This document shows positions 40,978-51,096 of a stretch of 64,000 nt of DNA, one piece after another. Both the position numbers and the translations under genes were made by a program. The DNA comes from Hyphomonas atlantica corrig. (lineage in GTDB: Bacteria; Pseudomonadota; Alphaproteobacteria; Caulobacterales; Hyphomonadaceae): positions 1 to 64,000 of the forward strand of contig NZ_AWFH01000045.1 in NCBI RefSeq assembly GCF_000682715.1, in the 5' to 3' direction. The notes beneath the pieces were generated by a model that had not been told where the DNA came from, searched no databases, and was given only the letters and a program-made list of their open reading frames with translations. The number at the start of each line of letters is the position of its first letter. Position 1 is the first letter of the stretch.

Positions 40978-42174
40978 ATGACATATCTCGAGGAAAGTCA
41001 GGCTGCTGGCCGCGAAATATTTCCGGACCTCGCCCGCGCATGGGCACTCTTCGGCATAGCGCTGGTCAATGTTGGCGTGCTCGCCTGGCCGATGATGAGC
41101 AGCTATCATTATGAGGGTGCTGCCCCGACTTCGCTCGATACAGCCGCCTGGTTTGGCGTGAATGCGCTGTTCCTGATGAAGTCCTACTCACTGTTTTCCT
41201 TCATGTTCGGGGTGGGCTTTGCCTATCAGATGCAATCGGCCGCGCGGCGCGGCGTCGCCTTTTCGGGGCGATACTGGCGCCGCATCATCGGCTTGCTCGC
41301 CTTTGGCGCCCTCAACATTGCCTGCTTCTTCTTCGGCGATATTCTCGTCGTCTATGCTGTTCTCGGGACGATCCTGTTCCTGTTCCGCAATGCATCCCAG
41401 AAAACCCTCATAGTGTGGGGGTGCATCATCTATGGCATCCAGATCCTGGTGATCGGACTGATGGCACTGATGGTCTATCTGGGGGTGACGTTCGCGCCGG
41501 AAGAAATGGCGAAGACAGCAGCGGAATTTGCGGTCGAAGATTCAAGAGCCATTGAGGTCTTTGGATCAGGCAGCTTCCTTGATGCGGCAGCGTACCGGAC
41601 AAGCGAATACGTTTCGGGGTTCCCGTTTATCCTGATGTTCCAGGGCTTTGGCGCATTTGCCTTCTTCCTGTTTGGTCTCGCCGCCGTGCGCAGCGGTGTC
41701 ATAGCTCGCGCATCCGCCCCAATCTGGAAGCCTGCCCGCCGGTACGCTTTGCCGCTCGGCATGCTGATCAGCGGCGCCGGAGGTTGGCTCATGCTCGTCG
41801 GAACCGGCATGATGGATCCGCTGATGATGCTCGGCATGCTGCTCGTGGCCATAGGCAGCCCATTCTCGACGTTCGGCTATCTCGGGGTGATTGCCAAATG
41901 GGCGGAAGGCCAGCCCGGCCCGATTACCGTGTTCTTCGCGAGAGGCGGCACGTCATCTCTGACGGCCTATCTGCTTCAAGGTCTGATCTTTTCGCTGCTG
42001 TTCAGCGCCTATGGGTTTGGTCTGTTTGCGACCCTCCCGGCGGCGCAGAGCATCGGCGTCGCCTTCCTCGTCGCCCTGTTCAGCGTGACCTTTGCGAGCC
42101 TCTGGCGGATGCGCTTCCAACGCGGACCGATGGAGATGATCCTGCGCAACTGGACCTATCTCGGCGCGCGTTAG
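40978..42174 (+). CDS. DUF418 family multi-pass membrane protein
   Basis: A 398-aa inner-membrane protein with about eight to ten hydrophobic helices. The opening DLARAWALFGIALVNVGVLAWPMM and SLFSFMFGVGFAYQMQSAARRG, and the C-terminal TSSLTAYLLQGLIFSLLFSAYGFGLF followed by LWRMRFQRGPMEMILRNWTYLG, are the marks of DUF418 (YeiB-like) proteins, which are distantly related to acyltransferase-3 transporters. Function is unknown. The ATG at 40978 is preceded by GGAGGGG; a GTG 18 bases earlier would include that site in the gene. An operator-like dyad lies just upstream. Confidence 0.85.
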   Translation: MTYLEESQAAGREIFPDLARAWALFGIALVNVGVLAWPMMSSYHYEGAAPTSLDTAAWFGVNALFLMKSYSLFSFMFGVGFAYQMQSAARRGVAFSGRYWRRIIGLLAFGALNIACFFFGDILVVYAVLGTILFLFRNASQKTLIVWGCIIYGIQILVIGLMALMVYLGVTFAPEEMAKTAAEFAVEDSRAIEVFGSGSFLDAAAYRTSEYVSGFPFILMFQGFGAFAFFLFGLAAVRSGVIARASAPIWKPARRYALPLGMLISGAGGWLMLVGTGMMDPLMMLGMLLVAIGSPFSTFGYLGVIAKWAEGQPGPITVFFARGGTSSLTAYLLQGLIFSLLFSAYGFGLFATLPAAQSIGVAFLVALFSVTFASLWRMRFQRGPMEMILRNWTYLGAR

Positions 42175-42238
42175 GCAGTTGTGACTTGCCCTTGAGACCG
42201 GCTTCCCGCTCTATGGGCGAAAGACCGGAGGCCCTCTC

Positions 42239-43258
42239 ATGTCCGCGCACTCAGACCTGATCCACAAACTCCCCAAGGCCGAACTCCACCTTCACATTGA
42301 AGGCAGTTTCGAACCTGAAATGATGATGACGCTGGCCGAGCGTAACCGGATCGACATCCCGTTCAAAACGCTGGACGAAGCCAAGGCGGCCTATGACTTC
42401 AACAATCTCCAGGAATTCCTCGACCTTTACTATCAGGGCATGAATGTCCTGCGCACCGAGCAGGACTTTCACGAGATGACATTCGCCTACCTGCAGCGCG
42501 CAAAGGCGGACAATGTCGTTCATGTCGAAATGTTCTTCGACCCACAGGCTCATACGGAGCGCGGGGTGGCCTTTGGCGCTGTCACAGAAGGTATTCTGGG
42601 TGCGCTGGAGCGGGGTGAGAAAGAACTCGGCATCACGTCCGAACTGATCATGAGCTTCTTGCGGCACCTCAGCGAGGAGGACGGTTTTGTCCTGCTGGAT
42701 GAGTCGACGCCCTGGCACGAACACTTTGTCGGAGTCGGGCTCGACAGTTCCGAAGTCGGCCACCCGCCCCTGAAATTCCAGCGTCTGTTCGAACGGTGCC
42801 GCGAACTCGGCTTCAAGCTCTGTCTCCATGCGGGCGAGGAAGGTCCGCCGGAATATGTACGTGAAGCCTTGCTGGACATCGGCGCAGACCGGATCGATCA
42901 CGGCAATCGGGCGATGGAAGATCCGGCGCTCATTGAAATCTTGCGCGACACGCAGATTCCCCTGACCAACTGCCCGCTCTCCAACCTGTCACTGTGCGTA
43001 CTGGACGATTTGCGAAAGAGCCCGGTGAAGCGTCAGCTCGAAGAAGGTCTGCTCGTCTGCGTGAACTCTGACGATCCCGCTTATTTCGGCGGCTATATCG
43101 GGCAAAACTATGAGGCGATCACCGAAGCGCTCGAACTATCGTCAGATCAGATCGTCCAGCTCGCCAAGAACAGCTTTACAGGGTCCTTCCTGCCGGACGA
43201 TCAGAAGACAAAGCACGTCGCCGCAATCGATCAGATTGCAGCGACGATGGGAGGCTGA
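42239..43258 (+). CDS. Adenine/adenosine deaminase family enzyme (adenine deaminase type)
   Basis: This is a zinc TIM-barrel deaminase. The metal ligands are in LPKAELHLHIEGS (HxH at 17-19), LHAGEEGPP, DHGNRAMED and VNSDDPAYFGGY. The motif GLDSSEVGHPP and the overall length of 339 aa resemble the bacterial/fungal adenine deaminase (Aah1-type) group more than true adenosine deaminases. The likely reaction is therefore adenine to hypoxanthine, feeding purine salvage. It lies between the purine-synthesis genes purQ and purL, though the DUF418 gene intervenes. Its TGA abuts the stop of the convergent gene (TGATCA, 43256-43261). Confidence 0.87.
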   Translation: MSAHSDLIHKLPKAELHLHIEGSFEPEMMMTLAERNRIDIPFKTLDEAKAAYDFNNLQEFLDLYYQGMNVLRTEQDFHEMTFAYLQRAKADNVVHVEMFFDPQAHTERGVAFGAVTEGILGALERGEKELGITSELIMSFLRHLSEEDGFVLLDESTPWHEHFVGVGLDSSEVGHPPLKFQRLFERCRELGFKLCLHAGEEGPPEYVREALLDIGADRIDHGNRAMEDPALIEILRDTQIPLTNCPLSNLSLCVLDDLRKSPVKRQLEEGLLVCVNSDDPAYFGGYIGQNYEAITEALELSSDQIVQLAKNSFTGSFLPDDQKTKHVAAIDQIAATMGG

Positions 43259-43900
43259 TCAGGAGCCGGTTGCCGGATCTTCGGATTCTTCCATTTCCGC
43301 GTCCTCAGCATCGCTCGCATCCTCGGCTTCAAGGCTGGTTTCGATTGGCGGACGGCAGGATTCGATCAGGGCTTCGATCCGCTCATCTGTCGGGACGACA
43401 TATTCGCTCTGTGCCACCACCAGGCGCAGGTCACCTGCACCATTGGCAAGCGCACGAGCGGCTTGGGACCTGGTGTCGAAGACGCCGGACACTTCCCCCG
43501 CATCCTCATCCAGCTGGGCCGGAATGGCAGCGTTCCCAGCGGAGGTCAGCAGGCCAATCTGGTTTGGCGCTTCATCGTCGGAATAGACGCGTCGCATGAC
43601 GAGCGCATTCGCAGCGCCTTCGCCCGCAAATGCGTCCGGCTTCTGGCACGTCAGCGAAACCAGAACCGTCTCGCCATCTTCCGAAACGAATTCAAGGCGT
43701 TCTCCAGACGTTGCATCTGCGTCAGCCCAGCTTCCCGCGGCCTGAGTGACCTGCCTTTCAGGTTGCTTCGTTTCAGGCTTTTCCTTGTCAGATGAGGCTA
43801 TGGGCGACGGTGCGGGCATCGTGTCTCCACCAGTCTGGCTAACCTCAGAGCCGCACGCCACGAGCGCCAGCGGCGCGGCAAACAAAAGCAAGTGTCTCAT
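43259..43900 (-). CDS. Hypothetical lipoprotein, acidic
   Basis: MRHLLLFAAPLALVACGS is a lipoprotein signal with Cys16; the ATG at 43900 has AAAGGA upstream. A Pro/Ser/Lys linker precedes a domain of about 110 residues with short beta strands (VSLTCQKPDAF, LVMRRVYSDD, DLRLVVAQSEYVVPTDERIEALIESCRPP). The tail is very acidic (Glu/Asp-Ala repeats). I recognise no family. It is convergent with the deaminase with no base between the stops. Confidence 0.65.
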   Translation of the reverse strand: MRHLLLFAAPLALVACGSEVSQTGGDTMPAPSPIASSDKEKPETKQPERQVTQAAGSWADADATSGERLEFVSEDGETVLVSLTCQKPDAFAGEGAANALVMRRVYSDDEAPNQIGLLTSAGNAAIPAQLDEDAGEVSGVFDTRSQAARALANGAGDLRLVVAQSEYVVPTDERIEALIESCRPPIETSLEAEDASDAEDAEMEESEDPATGS

Positions 43901-44064
43901 GGTCGGGGTCCTTTCCAATCGCTGTCCCGGTTGCCCAATGAAACGCGCATCTGTCCGGCGCGGTTTCCGTTAAATCCTGTCCATCATGGCAAATCGTTCA
44001 TCTTCGGCGGCTGAACCGCAATAGAGTCTGGCGACTCGGGCCATTTGCGGTTAAAGCGCCGGGC

Positions 44065-46332
44065 ATGACTGACACATCTGCGATCCTCGCCCACCTCACC
44101 GCCGAGCAGGACGATACTGCCGGCCTGGAACATGGCATCAAGGCCGATGAATGGGAGCGGCTGGTCTCCCGACTCGGACGCAAGCCGAACCTTGTCGAAC
44201 TCGGCATCTATTCGGTGATGTGGTCAGAGCATTGCTCCTACAAATCCTCGCGTCGTCACCTGTCCAAATTCCCGACGAAGAATGACCGAGTCATTCAGGG
44301 CCCCGGCGAGAATGCGGGTGTGATCGACATTGGCGACGGACAGGCCGCTATCTTCAAGATGGAGAGCCACAACCACCCGTCCTATATCGAGCCCTACCAA
44401 GGCGCGGCGACGGGCGTGGGCGGGATTCTGCGAGATGTGTTCACAATGGGCGCGCGGCCAATCGCGCTGGTCAATGCATTGCGCTTTGGCGATCCGAGCC
44501 ATCCGAAAACGCGCAGCCTGGTGGCCGGCGTCGTCGCCGGTATTGGCGGATACGGCAATTGTGTCGGTGTGCCGACCGTCGCGGGCGAGACCCAGTTCGA
44601 CGAAGGCTACAATGGCAACATTCTTGTCAATGCGATGGCTGTGGGCCTGGCCGATCAGGACAAGATTTTCTATGCGCGCGGCGCGACGCCCGGCAACCCG
44701 ATCTTCTATGTCGGCTCCAAAACGGGTCGTGACGGCATCCACGGTGCCACGATGGCGTCTGCCGAGTTCTCCGAAGGCGACGAAGAAAAGCGCCCCACGG
44801 TTCAGGTCGGTGACCCATTCACCGAAAAGCTGCTGATCGAAGCCTGTCTAGAGCTGATGGCGACCGATGCCATTCAGGCGATCCAGGACATGGGCGCAGC
44901 GGGCCTGACCTCTTCCTCCGTCGAGATGGCCGCAAGCGGCGGCGAGAATGGCGAAGGCATTGGCGTGGTCATGGACCTCGACAAGGTTCCACAGCGCGAA
45001 GAAGGCATGACGGCCTACGAGATCATGCTGTCCGAGAGCCAGGAGCGCATGCTCATGGTGCTCTATCCGGACAAGATCGACGTGGCGAAGGCAATCTTCG
45101 AGAAATATGATCTCGACGCAGAAGTTATCGGCGAGACGACCGACAATGGCCATCTCGTCCTGAAGCAGTTTGGTGAAAAGGTTTGCGATATTCCTGTCGC
45201 GCCTTTGGCCGACGACGCACCAAATTATGACCGCCCCTGGACCGAGCCGCCAAAGCGCGCGCCGCTGGACATCACGAAGTATCCCGAGCCGGAAAACTAT
45301 GGCGAGGTTCTGCTGAAGCTGATGTCGTCTCCCGATATGGCCTCCAAGCGCTGGATCTGGGAACAATATGACCGCCACGTGATGGGCGACACGGTCGACT
45401 CCTCGCAAAGCCAGGGCGACGCCGCCATTGTGCGCATCCACCGCACGAACAAGGCGCTCGCCATCTGTTCCGACTGCAACCCACATTATGTGGCCGCAGA
45501 CCCCTTTGAGGGCGGCAAGGCGGTCGTAGCAGAAGCCTATCGCAACCTGTCCGCCGTCGGCGCCACGCCGATCGCGATCACGGACAATTTGAATTTCGGC
45601 AACCCGGAAAAGCCGGCCACGATGGGCTATATCGTCAAAGCCATTGAAGGCATGGCCGAGGCCTGCCGCGAGCTCGACTTCCCCGTCGTGTCCGGCAATG
45701 TGAGCCTCTACAACGAGACTGACGGCAAGGCGATCCCGCCGACGCCGGTGGTCGGCGGCGTGGGCCTGATCGAGGATGTGTCGAAAACTGCGACGTTGAA
45801 AGGTGCGCAGGATGGCGATTTGGCCTTCCTGATCGGTGACGCTGGAGGTGAGTTAGGCGCAACCCTGTACGCTCGCACAATCCTCTCGCTCAAGGGCGAG
45901 GACCTTGGGGCACCGCCATCCGTCGATCTGGCCACCACAGTTAAAACCGCCGGGACTGTCCGGGATCTCGTCACGTCGGGCATGGTTGCGGCCGTCCACG
46001 ACGCCAGCGATGGCGGCATGGCCTGCGCGGTGACAGAAATGGCGCTCGCTGCTGGCATGGGTGTCGAAATCTACGCCCCAGCGGAGAGTACGTCCGCATT
46101 CCTCTTCGGCGAAAACCATGACCGCTATGTCGTGGCTGTATCAGCCGACCAGGAAGAAGCATTCCGCAAGGCCATCGGCGAGGCCGGACTGTCACTCACA
46201 CAAGTGGGTAAGTTTGGCGGTGACGCGATTGGCTTCAAGGTCGTTGGCGCAGGGGAGCAGTCCTTGCCTGTAGCGACGCTGCGGGACGCTCATGAAGGCT
46301 GGCTGCCGTCCTACATGAACTCCGTCGACTGA
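44065..46332 (+). CDS. purL: Phosphoribosylformylglycinamidine synthase subunit PurL
   Basis: PurL is the ATP-dependent synthetase part of the FGAM synthase complex. The 755 aa are the small PurL type, which needs PurQ and PurS. Diagnostic stretches are [21 protein letters not shown] (36-56), [70 protein letters not shown], and [16 protein letters not shown]. No purS or purC lies alongside. The bolA and grxD genes that normally follow purL are displaced by 2.1 and 4.4 kb. Confidence 0.96.
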   Translation: MTDTSAILAHLTAEQDDTAGLEHGIKADEWERLVSRLGRKPNLVELGIYSVMWSEHCSYKSSRRHLSKFPTKNDRVIQGPGENAGVIDIGDGQAAIFKMESHNHPSYIEPYQGAATGVGGILRDVFTMGARPIALVNALRFGDPSHPKTRSLVAGVVAGIGGYGNCVGVPTVAGETQFDEGYNGNILVNAMAVGLADQDKIFYARGATPGNPIFYVGSKTGRDGIHGATMASAEFSEGDEEKRPTVQVGDPFTEKLLIEACLELMATDAIQAIQDMGAAGLTSSSVEMAASGGENGEGIGVVMDLDKVPQREEGMTAYEIMLSESQERMLMVLYPDKIDVAKAIFEKYDLDAEVIGETTDNGHLVLKQFGEKVCDIPVAPLADDAPNYDRPWTEPPKRAPLDITKYPEPENYGEVLLKLMSSPDMASKRWIWEQYDRHVMGDTVDSSQSQGDAAIVRIHRTNKALAICSDCNPHYVAADPFEGGKAVVAEAYRNLSAVGATPIAITDNLNFGNPEKPATMGYIVKAIEGMAEACRELDFPVVSGNVSLYNETDGKAIPPTPVVGGVGLIEDVSKTATLKGAQDGDLAFLIGDAGGELGATLYARTILSLKGEDLGAPPSVDLATTVKTAGTVRDLVTSGMVAAVHDASDGGMACAVTEMALAAGMGVEIYAPAESTSAFLFGENHDRYVVAVSADQEEAFRKAIGEAGLSLTQVGKFGGDAIGFKVVGAGEQSLPVATLRDAHEGWLPSYMNSVD

Positions 46333-46340
46333 ACGAGAAA

Positions 46341-46369
46341 CACCCCTCCTGCATTCTGCAGAAGGGGTG
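46341..46369. terminator. Terminator hairpin between purL and beta-barrel gene
   Basis: CACCCCTCCTGCA-TTC-TGCAGAAGGGGTG forms a 13-bp stem with one wobble. On the minus strand it is followed by a short T-rich stretch (GTTTCTCGTT). Two genes converge here. Confidence 0.7.
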
Positions 46370-46394
46370 CTCGCTCTGGTGATCAAGTGATCGA

Positions 46395-47012
46395 CTAGAA
46401 TTTGTAGCCGACGCCCAGCATCACACCATTCGTGTCGGTGTCTTCGAACGAATAGTAGGTGTAGTCACCGCGCAGCTGCCAGTTCTCGGTCAGGTCGTAA
46501 GTTACACCCGCACCAACGGCTGGGCCTTCCTCGGAATCCTCGACGGTGATAGGCGCACCGCCTGGTGTGGCCAGCGAGGCATCCAGGTCGATGTAGGCAT
46601 AACCAGCACGAGCGAACAGGTCCATGCGTTCCGTTACCGGAAGGTCCGCACGACCATAGAGACCCACCAGGTAGTTCAGGCCAATATCACCTGAAGCAGC
46701 GATCAGGTCGTTGAAATCGCCGTCATTGTTGTCATCGAGATTGAACTCGTCTTCATCGACATTGTAGTCGAACTCGCCATCATCAATACCGGAGGCCAAT
46801 TCACCTTCAAGGCTGAAGACATTGTTGAATTTGTAACCGAGACGCGCGGCGATGCCGTTCGTGTCAACACCTTGTTCTGCGCCATCCGGTTCGATTTCGA
46901 GATATTGATAACCGCCGTCCAGATAGAAGCCGGTATCGCTGTCATAAGACTGGGCCTGTGCACCCATAGCCAGGCCTGTTGCCGTCGATGCGATCAGAAA
47001 ATACTTAAACAT
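46395..47012 (-). CDS. Outer-membrane beta-barrel protein (OmpA/OMP_b-brl type)
   Basis: MFKYFLIASTATGLAMGAQAQ is a Sec signal cleaved near residue 21; the ATG at 47012 follows AAAGGAG. The mature 184 residues alternate as eight short transmembrane strands (GFYLDGGYQYLEI, GIAARLGYKFNNVFSLEGEL, YLVGLYGRADLPV, LFARAGYAYIDLDA, PAVGAGVTYDLTENWQLRGDYTYYSF, VMLGVGYKF), ending in Phe as barrel proteins do. One loop is an Asp/Asn-rich segment, DDNNDGDFND, resembling a calcium-binding EF-hand loop. Function is unknown; it is probably a surface or structural OMP. Confidence 0.85.
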   Translation of the reverse strand: MFKYFLIASTATGLAMGAQAQSYDSDTGFYLDGGYQYLEIEPDGAEQGVDTNGIAARLGYKFNNVFSLEGELASGIDDGEFDYNVDEDEFNLDDNNDGDFNDLIAASGDIGLNYLVGLYGRADLPVTERMDLFARAGYAYIDLDASLATPGGAPITVEDSEEGPAVGAGVTYDLTENWQLRGDYTYYSFEDTDTNGVMLGVGYKF

Positions 47013-47305
47013 GTGGTCTCCTTTAAAGACGTGATCAGCTCCCGCCAGAGCGGCGAGACCACAAGGAAACCGTGTCTGAACTGTGTCCGTTCCGATGACA
47101 AATCCGCAACCTGCACACGTTGCCGCAAAGCCACACATTCTTAATGCGGATTAATCACCATTACCGTTGTTTTATAAAAGTATTTTTTAGGTTTCAGCCA
47201 GCCCTGAGACGATACGAAAAGGCCGTCTGGCAGCGCCTCTGGAACCAAATTCAACCTCCAACGTTTGCGCCCACCTGTCCTTTACAGGATCAATATGAAC
47301 CCCTG

Positions 47306-48298
47306 CTATTCTGGCGCGCTGGAGAGTGAGATCCATTCATCCATTCTATCGACCGTCATTGCCAGAGTGTCACCCGCACGCACGAAGAAATCATGCGTGA
47401 TATTCAGGTAGTCATCAGACGGATCATGATAGCCATCATGATCTTCGACACCGAAATAGAGAAACGGGATACCGACTTCGTGAAAGGCGACATGATCTGA
47501 CTGGCTCGTCCAGTCATCATATCCAAGATCCGGAGAATCATGGCCGGTCAGCAGCGTGACCGGTGCGTCTGTGGAAAGCGCCTCTATCACTGGCTTAAGT
47601 TGCGGATAGGGTGTTGTCCCGGCCACATGAAGTTCTCCCGCTTCGGATCGGCTGACCATGTCAAAGTTGATATTCAGCGCCACGCGTGACAAGTCGATCA
47701 AGCCAGATCTCACCATCGCGCGCGCGCCCAACATACCCTTCTCTTCGGCATCGAGCGCTGCGAACACAATGTCATGGGTCGGAGGATTGCGCCGAAAATA
47801 GTCGGCAACACCGATCAACGCCGCAACGCCGGAGGCATTGTCGTCCGCACCATTGTAAATTTCGCCCTTCTGAATTCCGAGGTGGTCATAATGCGCCGTC
47901 ACGACCAGCATCGGCCCTTCGCCGGGTGTCTCGCCTGCAATCCAGCCGATCAAATTCGTGCCTTTGTCCGGCGTGCCGTCCTCCGCGTCTGTCTGAATGA
48001 TTGCGAATTCGTGCGCATACGTCTCGCCGGGCCGGCGCAGGCCAAGAGTCTCGAACCGTTTGAGAATGAACCCTTGAGCAGCCGCATTGCCCGACGTTCC
48101 GGTTTCCCGTCCCTCCAGCGCATCAGATGACAAAGTCTCGGTGAAGTTCAGCATTGCCGGGCCATCAATATAGATTGGTCGATACTGGTTCAGCGCTGGC
48201 TCAGTCTCCTGATCCTGATTCATGTAGACGAACACAACGCCGATAATGGTCAGCACGAAAAGAACTTCAGCGAGAATGAAGGCGCGCAGCTTGGTCAT
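47306..48298 (-). CDS. Membrane-anchored M28-family zinc aminopeptidase
   Basis: A 330-aa peptidase with an uncleaved N-terminal helix (FILAEVLFVLTIIGVVFVYM at 7-26) and a periplasmic M28 domain. The two-zinc site is complete: TAHYDHLG (H136), NGADDNASG (D152/153), DAEEKG (E185/186), NFDMVS (D213) and DHDGYHDPSDDY near the end. M28 enzymes remove N-terminal residues from peptides. The 293-bp stretch downstream, shared with the beta-barrel gene's promoter side, shows only an AT-rich patch around 47165-47190 and no gene. Confidence 0.88.
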   Translation of the reverse strand: MTKLRAFILAEVLFVLTIIGVVFVYMNQDQETEPALNQYRPIYIDGPAMLNFTETLSSDALEGRETGTSGNAAAQGFILKRFETLGLRRPGETYAHEFAIIQTDAEDGTPDKGTNLIGWIAGETPGEGPMLVVTAHYDHLGIQKGEIYNGADDNASGVAALIGVADYFRRNPPTHDIVFAALDAEEKGMLGARAMVRSGLIDLSRVALNINFDMVSRSEAGELHVAGTTPYPQLKPVIEALSTDAPVTLLTGHDSPDLGYDDWTSQSDHVAFHEVGIPFLYFGVEDHDGYHDPSDDYLNITHDFFVRAGDTLAMTVDRMDEWISLSSAPE

Positions 48299-48429
48299 GG
48301 GAAAATCCGGGAATCTAACTGAAACAGCATATTAGGTGCGTAACGCGCTCACCTCAATCGCTTCATCCGGGCGCTTGACGTCGCGGGCATGACACGCCAC
48401 CTCTGCGGCGCAACTGGAAGGAACAGCCC

Positions 48430-48666
48430 ATGGCCATGTCACGCGAGACCCTGCTCGGTTATCTCACCGATGCCTTTCCTGAAGCGGAAATCACGCTGAC
48501 TGACCTGGCGGGCGACGACAATCATTGGCAGGCCGAAATCGTGAGTCCCCAGTTTTCCGGCCTGAACCGCGTAAAACAGCACCAGCTTGTCTATGCTGCC
48601 CTCAAGGGCACGATGGGTGGCGAGCTGCATGCCCTCGCCCTGAAGACCAAGGCGCCAGAATCCTGA
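48430..48666 (+). CDS. bolA: BolA-family protein
   Basis: A 78-aa BolA/IbaG-type protein: LLGYLTDAFPEAEITLTDLAGDDNHWQAEIVSPQFSGLNRVKQHQLVYAALKG, then GELHALALKTKAP. The conserved His in RVKQHQ and the loop with Asp/His can ligate a shared [2Fe-2S] cluster with a CGFS glutaredoxin. The matching GrxD is encoded 2.1 kb downstream. ATG 48430 has AAGGA upstream; ATG 48436 is possible. Confidence 0.9.
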   Translation: MAMSRETLLGYLTDAFPEAEITLTDLAGDDNHWQAEIVSPQFSGLNRVKQHQLVYAALKGTMGGELHALALKTKAPES

Positions 48667-48734
48667 CACCGGAACATTGACGAAAACGGCAGTTCGATAT
48701 TGTTTCATCCGAAACCAAGGATGAGGAATTGCCC

Positions 48735-50672
48735 ATGAAACGCCTGAGCCTGACAACCAGCGCCATTGCGCTGAGCTTTGTTGTCGCCGCCTGTACGGCA
48801 CCCGAGAAGAGTGAGGACGCCGCAACCGCAATGCCTGAGACGCTCGCGGAGATTACCGAAGCGCCTGATCATTCGGAAGAAATCGCCGCCGCCTACGCGT
48901 TTATGGAACGCGCCGAAGCGGAACTTGCCGCTCAGAGCCATATCGCAGCCCAAGCCTACTGGAACCAGGCCACCAACATTACGCCAGAAACGAACGCCGC
49001 CGCGGCGGAAGCTGGTGCCGCCTCTACGAAATTGGCTGTTTCACTAGCCAATGAGTCCAAGCAATTCGATGTCAGCGTCCTGCCAACGGAACTGGCGCGC
49101 AAATTCAACATGCTGCGCACTGGCATCACCATCCCCGCCCCATCTACTGCCGGTGCGGCAGAGGAATTGTCCCAGATCACCACACGCCTCGACGCGACCT
49201 ACAGCACGGGCCGCTACAAGCTGAAAGAGAACACGGACTCGGTCCTGAGATTGCTCGGCGACCTCAGTGAAGCGGAACGTGACGACATCGTCGAAAAAGG
49301 TCTGACGCTCGATCAGCTGTCCACGCTCATCGAGAACAATCGTGATCCTGAAGTGCTGAAGGAAGTCTGGGAAGGTTGGCGCACAATATCGCCGCCCATG
49401 AAGGGCGATTATGCGCGCATGGTCGACATCGCCAATGAGGGCGCCAACGAATTGGGCTTCGAAAGCCTCGATCAGATGTGGCTGTCTGGCTATGACATGC
49501 CACCCGCGGACATGGAAGCAGAAGTCGAGCGACTTTGGAGCCAGGTGGAGCCACTGTACGAAGAGCTGCACTGCTATACGCGCGCGAAACTGAACGATGA
49601 ATATGGCGATGACGTACAGCCACGCACCGGCCCGATCCGCGCTGACCTGCTCGGCAATATGTGGGCCCAGCAATGGTCGTCCATCTATGACATCGTGGAA
49701 CCGGAAAATACGGGCGAAATCCCCTACGACCTGACCAAACGGCTGAACGAGCGGGGCTATGATGCCATCAAGATGGTCGAGACCGGGGAAGCCTTCTTCA
49801 CCTCGCTCGGACTGGACCCGCTGCCGGAAACGTTCTGGGAACGCTCCATGATTGTTCGCCCGGAAGGCAAAGAGGTCGTTTGCCACGCCTCCGCCTGGAA
49901 CCTCGATGACGAAGAAGACGTGCGCATCAAAATGTGCACAGAGGTGAATTCGGAGGACTTCTACACGGTGCACCATGAGCTGGGGCACAATTTCTATCAG
50001 CGCGCCTACAAGCATCAGGACTATCTCTACAAGACCGGCGCGCATGACGGCTTCCACGAGGCCATTGGCGATTTCGTCGCCCTGTCGATCACGCCGGAAT
50101 ATCTGGAACAGATCGGCTTGATCTCGGAAGACGAAAAACCGGGCGCAGACGCCGACACGGCCCTGCTGATGCAGACCGCGCTCGACAAGATCGCGTTCCT
50201 GCCCTTCGCCATCACAGTCGATGGCTGGCGCTGGGGTGTACTGTCGGGTGAGACAGCGCCAGATGCCTACAACACGGCCTGGTGGGATCTGCGCCTGAAG
50301 AATCAGGGCCTTGTGCCGCCTGCCCCGCGCCCGGCCGACGCGTTCGATCCCGGCGCGAAATACCACATTCCGGGGAATACGCCTTATTTGCGCTACTTCC
50401 TCAGCTTCGTGATGCAGTTCCAGTTCCACAAGGCGGCTTGCGACCAGGCTGGCTGGGAAGGACCGCTGCACCGCTGCTCGATCTATGACAACAAGGAAGT
50501 CGGCGAACGCTTCAATGCCATGATGGAAGCGGGTGCGTCGCAGCCTTGGCCGGACACGCTGGAAGAGTTCACCGGAACGCGTGAAATGGATGGCAGCGCC
50601 ATTATCGAGTATTTCGATCCCCTGATGCTGTATCTGAAGGACGAAAACGCCACGGAAAGCTGTGGCTGGTAA
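48735..50672 (+). CDS. M2-family (ACE-like) metallopeptidase lipoprotein
   Basis: This is a bacterial relative of angiotensin-converting enzyme. The ATG at 48735 gives [20 protein letters not shown], a lipoprotein signal with Cys20, followed by an acidic linker. The zinc site is in [15 protein letters not shown] (HExxH near residue 414-418), with the third ligand Glu in [36 protein letters not shown] near the C-terminus is typical of M2 enzymes. The 645 aa fit a single ACE domain, so it is probably an outer-membrane-anchored dipeptidyl carboxypeptidase. It is inserted between bolA and grxD. Confidence 0.92.
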   Translation: MKRLSLTTSAIALSFVVAACTAPEKSEDAATAMPETLAEITEAPDHSEEIAAAYAFMERAEAELAAQSHIAAQAYWNQATNITPETNAAAAEAGAASTKLAVSLANESKQFDVSVLPTELARKFNMLRTGITIPAPSTAGAAEELSQITTRLDATYSTGRYKLKENTDSVLRLLGDLSEAERDDIVEKGLTLDQLSTLIENNRDPEVLKEVWEGWRTISPPMKGDYARMVDIANEGANELGFESLDQMWLSGYDMPPADMEAEVERLWSQVEPLYEELHCYTRAKLNDEYGDDVQPRTGPIRADLLGNMWAQQWSSIYDIVEPENTGEIPYDLTKRLNERGYDAIKMVETGEAFFTSLGLDPLPETFWERSMIVRPEGKEVVCHASAWNLDDEEDVRIKMCTEVNSEDFYTVHHELGHNFYQRAYKHQDYLYKTGAHDGFHEAIGDFVALSITPEYLEQIGLISEDEKPGADADTALLMQTALDKIAFLPFAITVDGWRWGVLSGETAPDAYNTAWWDLRLKNQGLVPPAPRPADAFDPGAKYHIPGNTPYLRYFLSFVMQFQFHKAACDQAGWEGPLHRCSIYDNKEVGERFNAMMEAGASQPWPDTLEEFTGTREMDGSAIIEYFDPLMLYLKDENATESCGW

Positions 50673-50686
50673 CTCATTCATGTGCT

Positions 50687-50713
50687 CGGCAGCGTCAGAG
50701 CTTGACGCTGCCG
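50687..50713. terminator. Perfect 11-bp hairpin before grxD
   Basis: CGGCAGCGTCA-GAGCT-TGACGCTGCCG, with no mismatch, 14 bp after the M2 peptidase stop and 42 bp before grxD. No T-run follows, so it may act as a processing or partial-termination hairpin between co-oriented genes. Confidence 0.5.
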
Positions 50714-50755
50714 GGTATCCACCTCACATGCTGTGGCAACAGCGGAGATACCAGT

Positions 50756-51094
50756 ATGACCGACCAAGCCACGCTCGACGCCATCGACAAGGCCGTCAAA
50801 TCCAACGACGTTGTGCTTTTCATGAAAGGCACACCGACCTTCCCGCAATGCGGGTTCTCCTCGGTCGTCGTTCAAGTGCTGGATTATCTTGGCGTTGAAT
50901 ATGTTTCGACGAACGTTCTGGAAGATCAGGCTGTGCGCGAAGGCATCAAGGCCTATTCCGACTGGCCAACCATCCCGCAGCTCTATGTAAAGGGCGAATT
51001 TGTCGGTGGTTGCGACATCGTGAAAGAGATGTTCGAGAGCGGCGAACTGCGCGACTTCATGAAAGACAATGGCATCGCGCTGGAAGAGGCCTGA
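50756..51094 (+). CDS. grxD: Monothiol glutaredoxin, CGFS type
   Basis: GrxD binds and hands on [2Fe-2S] clusters, usually with BolA. The 112 aa contain [25 protein letters not shown] with the CGFS active site, then [23 protein letters not shown], the glutathione-binding cis-Pro and GG-CD motif. The ATG at 50756 follows GGAG nine bases upstream; 18 more upstream codons are open but not homologous. It ends 2 bp from the convergent small membrane-protein gene. Confidence 0.95.
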   Translation: MTDQATLDAIDKAVKSNDVVLFMKGTPTFPQCGFSSVVVQVLDYLGVEYVSTNVLEDQAVREGIKAYSDWPTIPQLYVKGEFVGGCDIVKEMFESGELRDFMKDNGIALEEA

Positions 51095-51096
51095 TC

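Noticed and set aside
47141-47154. CtrA-like TTAA...TTAA site upstream of the beta-barrel gene
   Set aside because: The spacer is six bases, not the seven of the CtrA consensus, and the region is AT-rich, so chance is likely.
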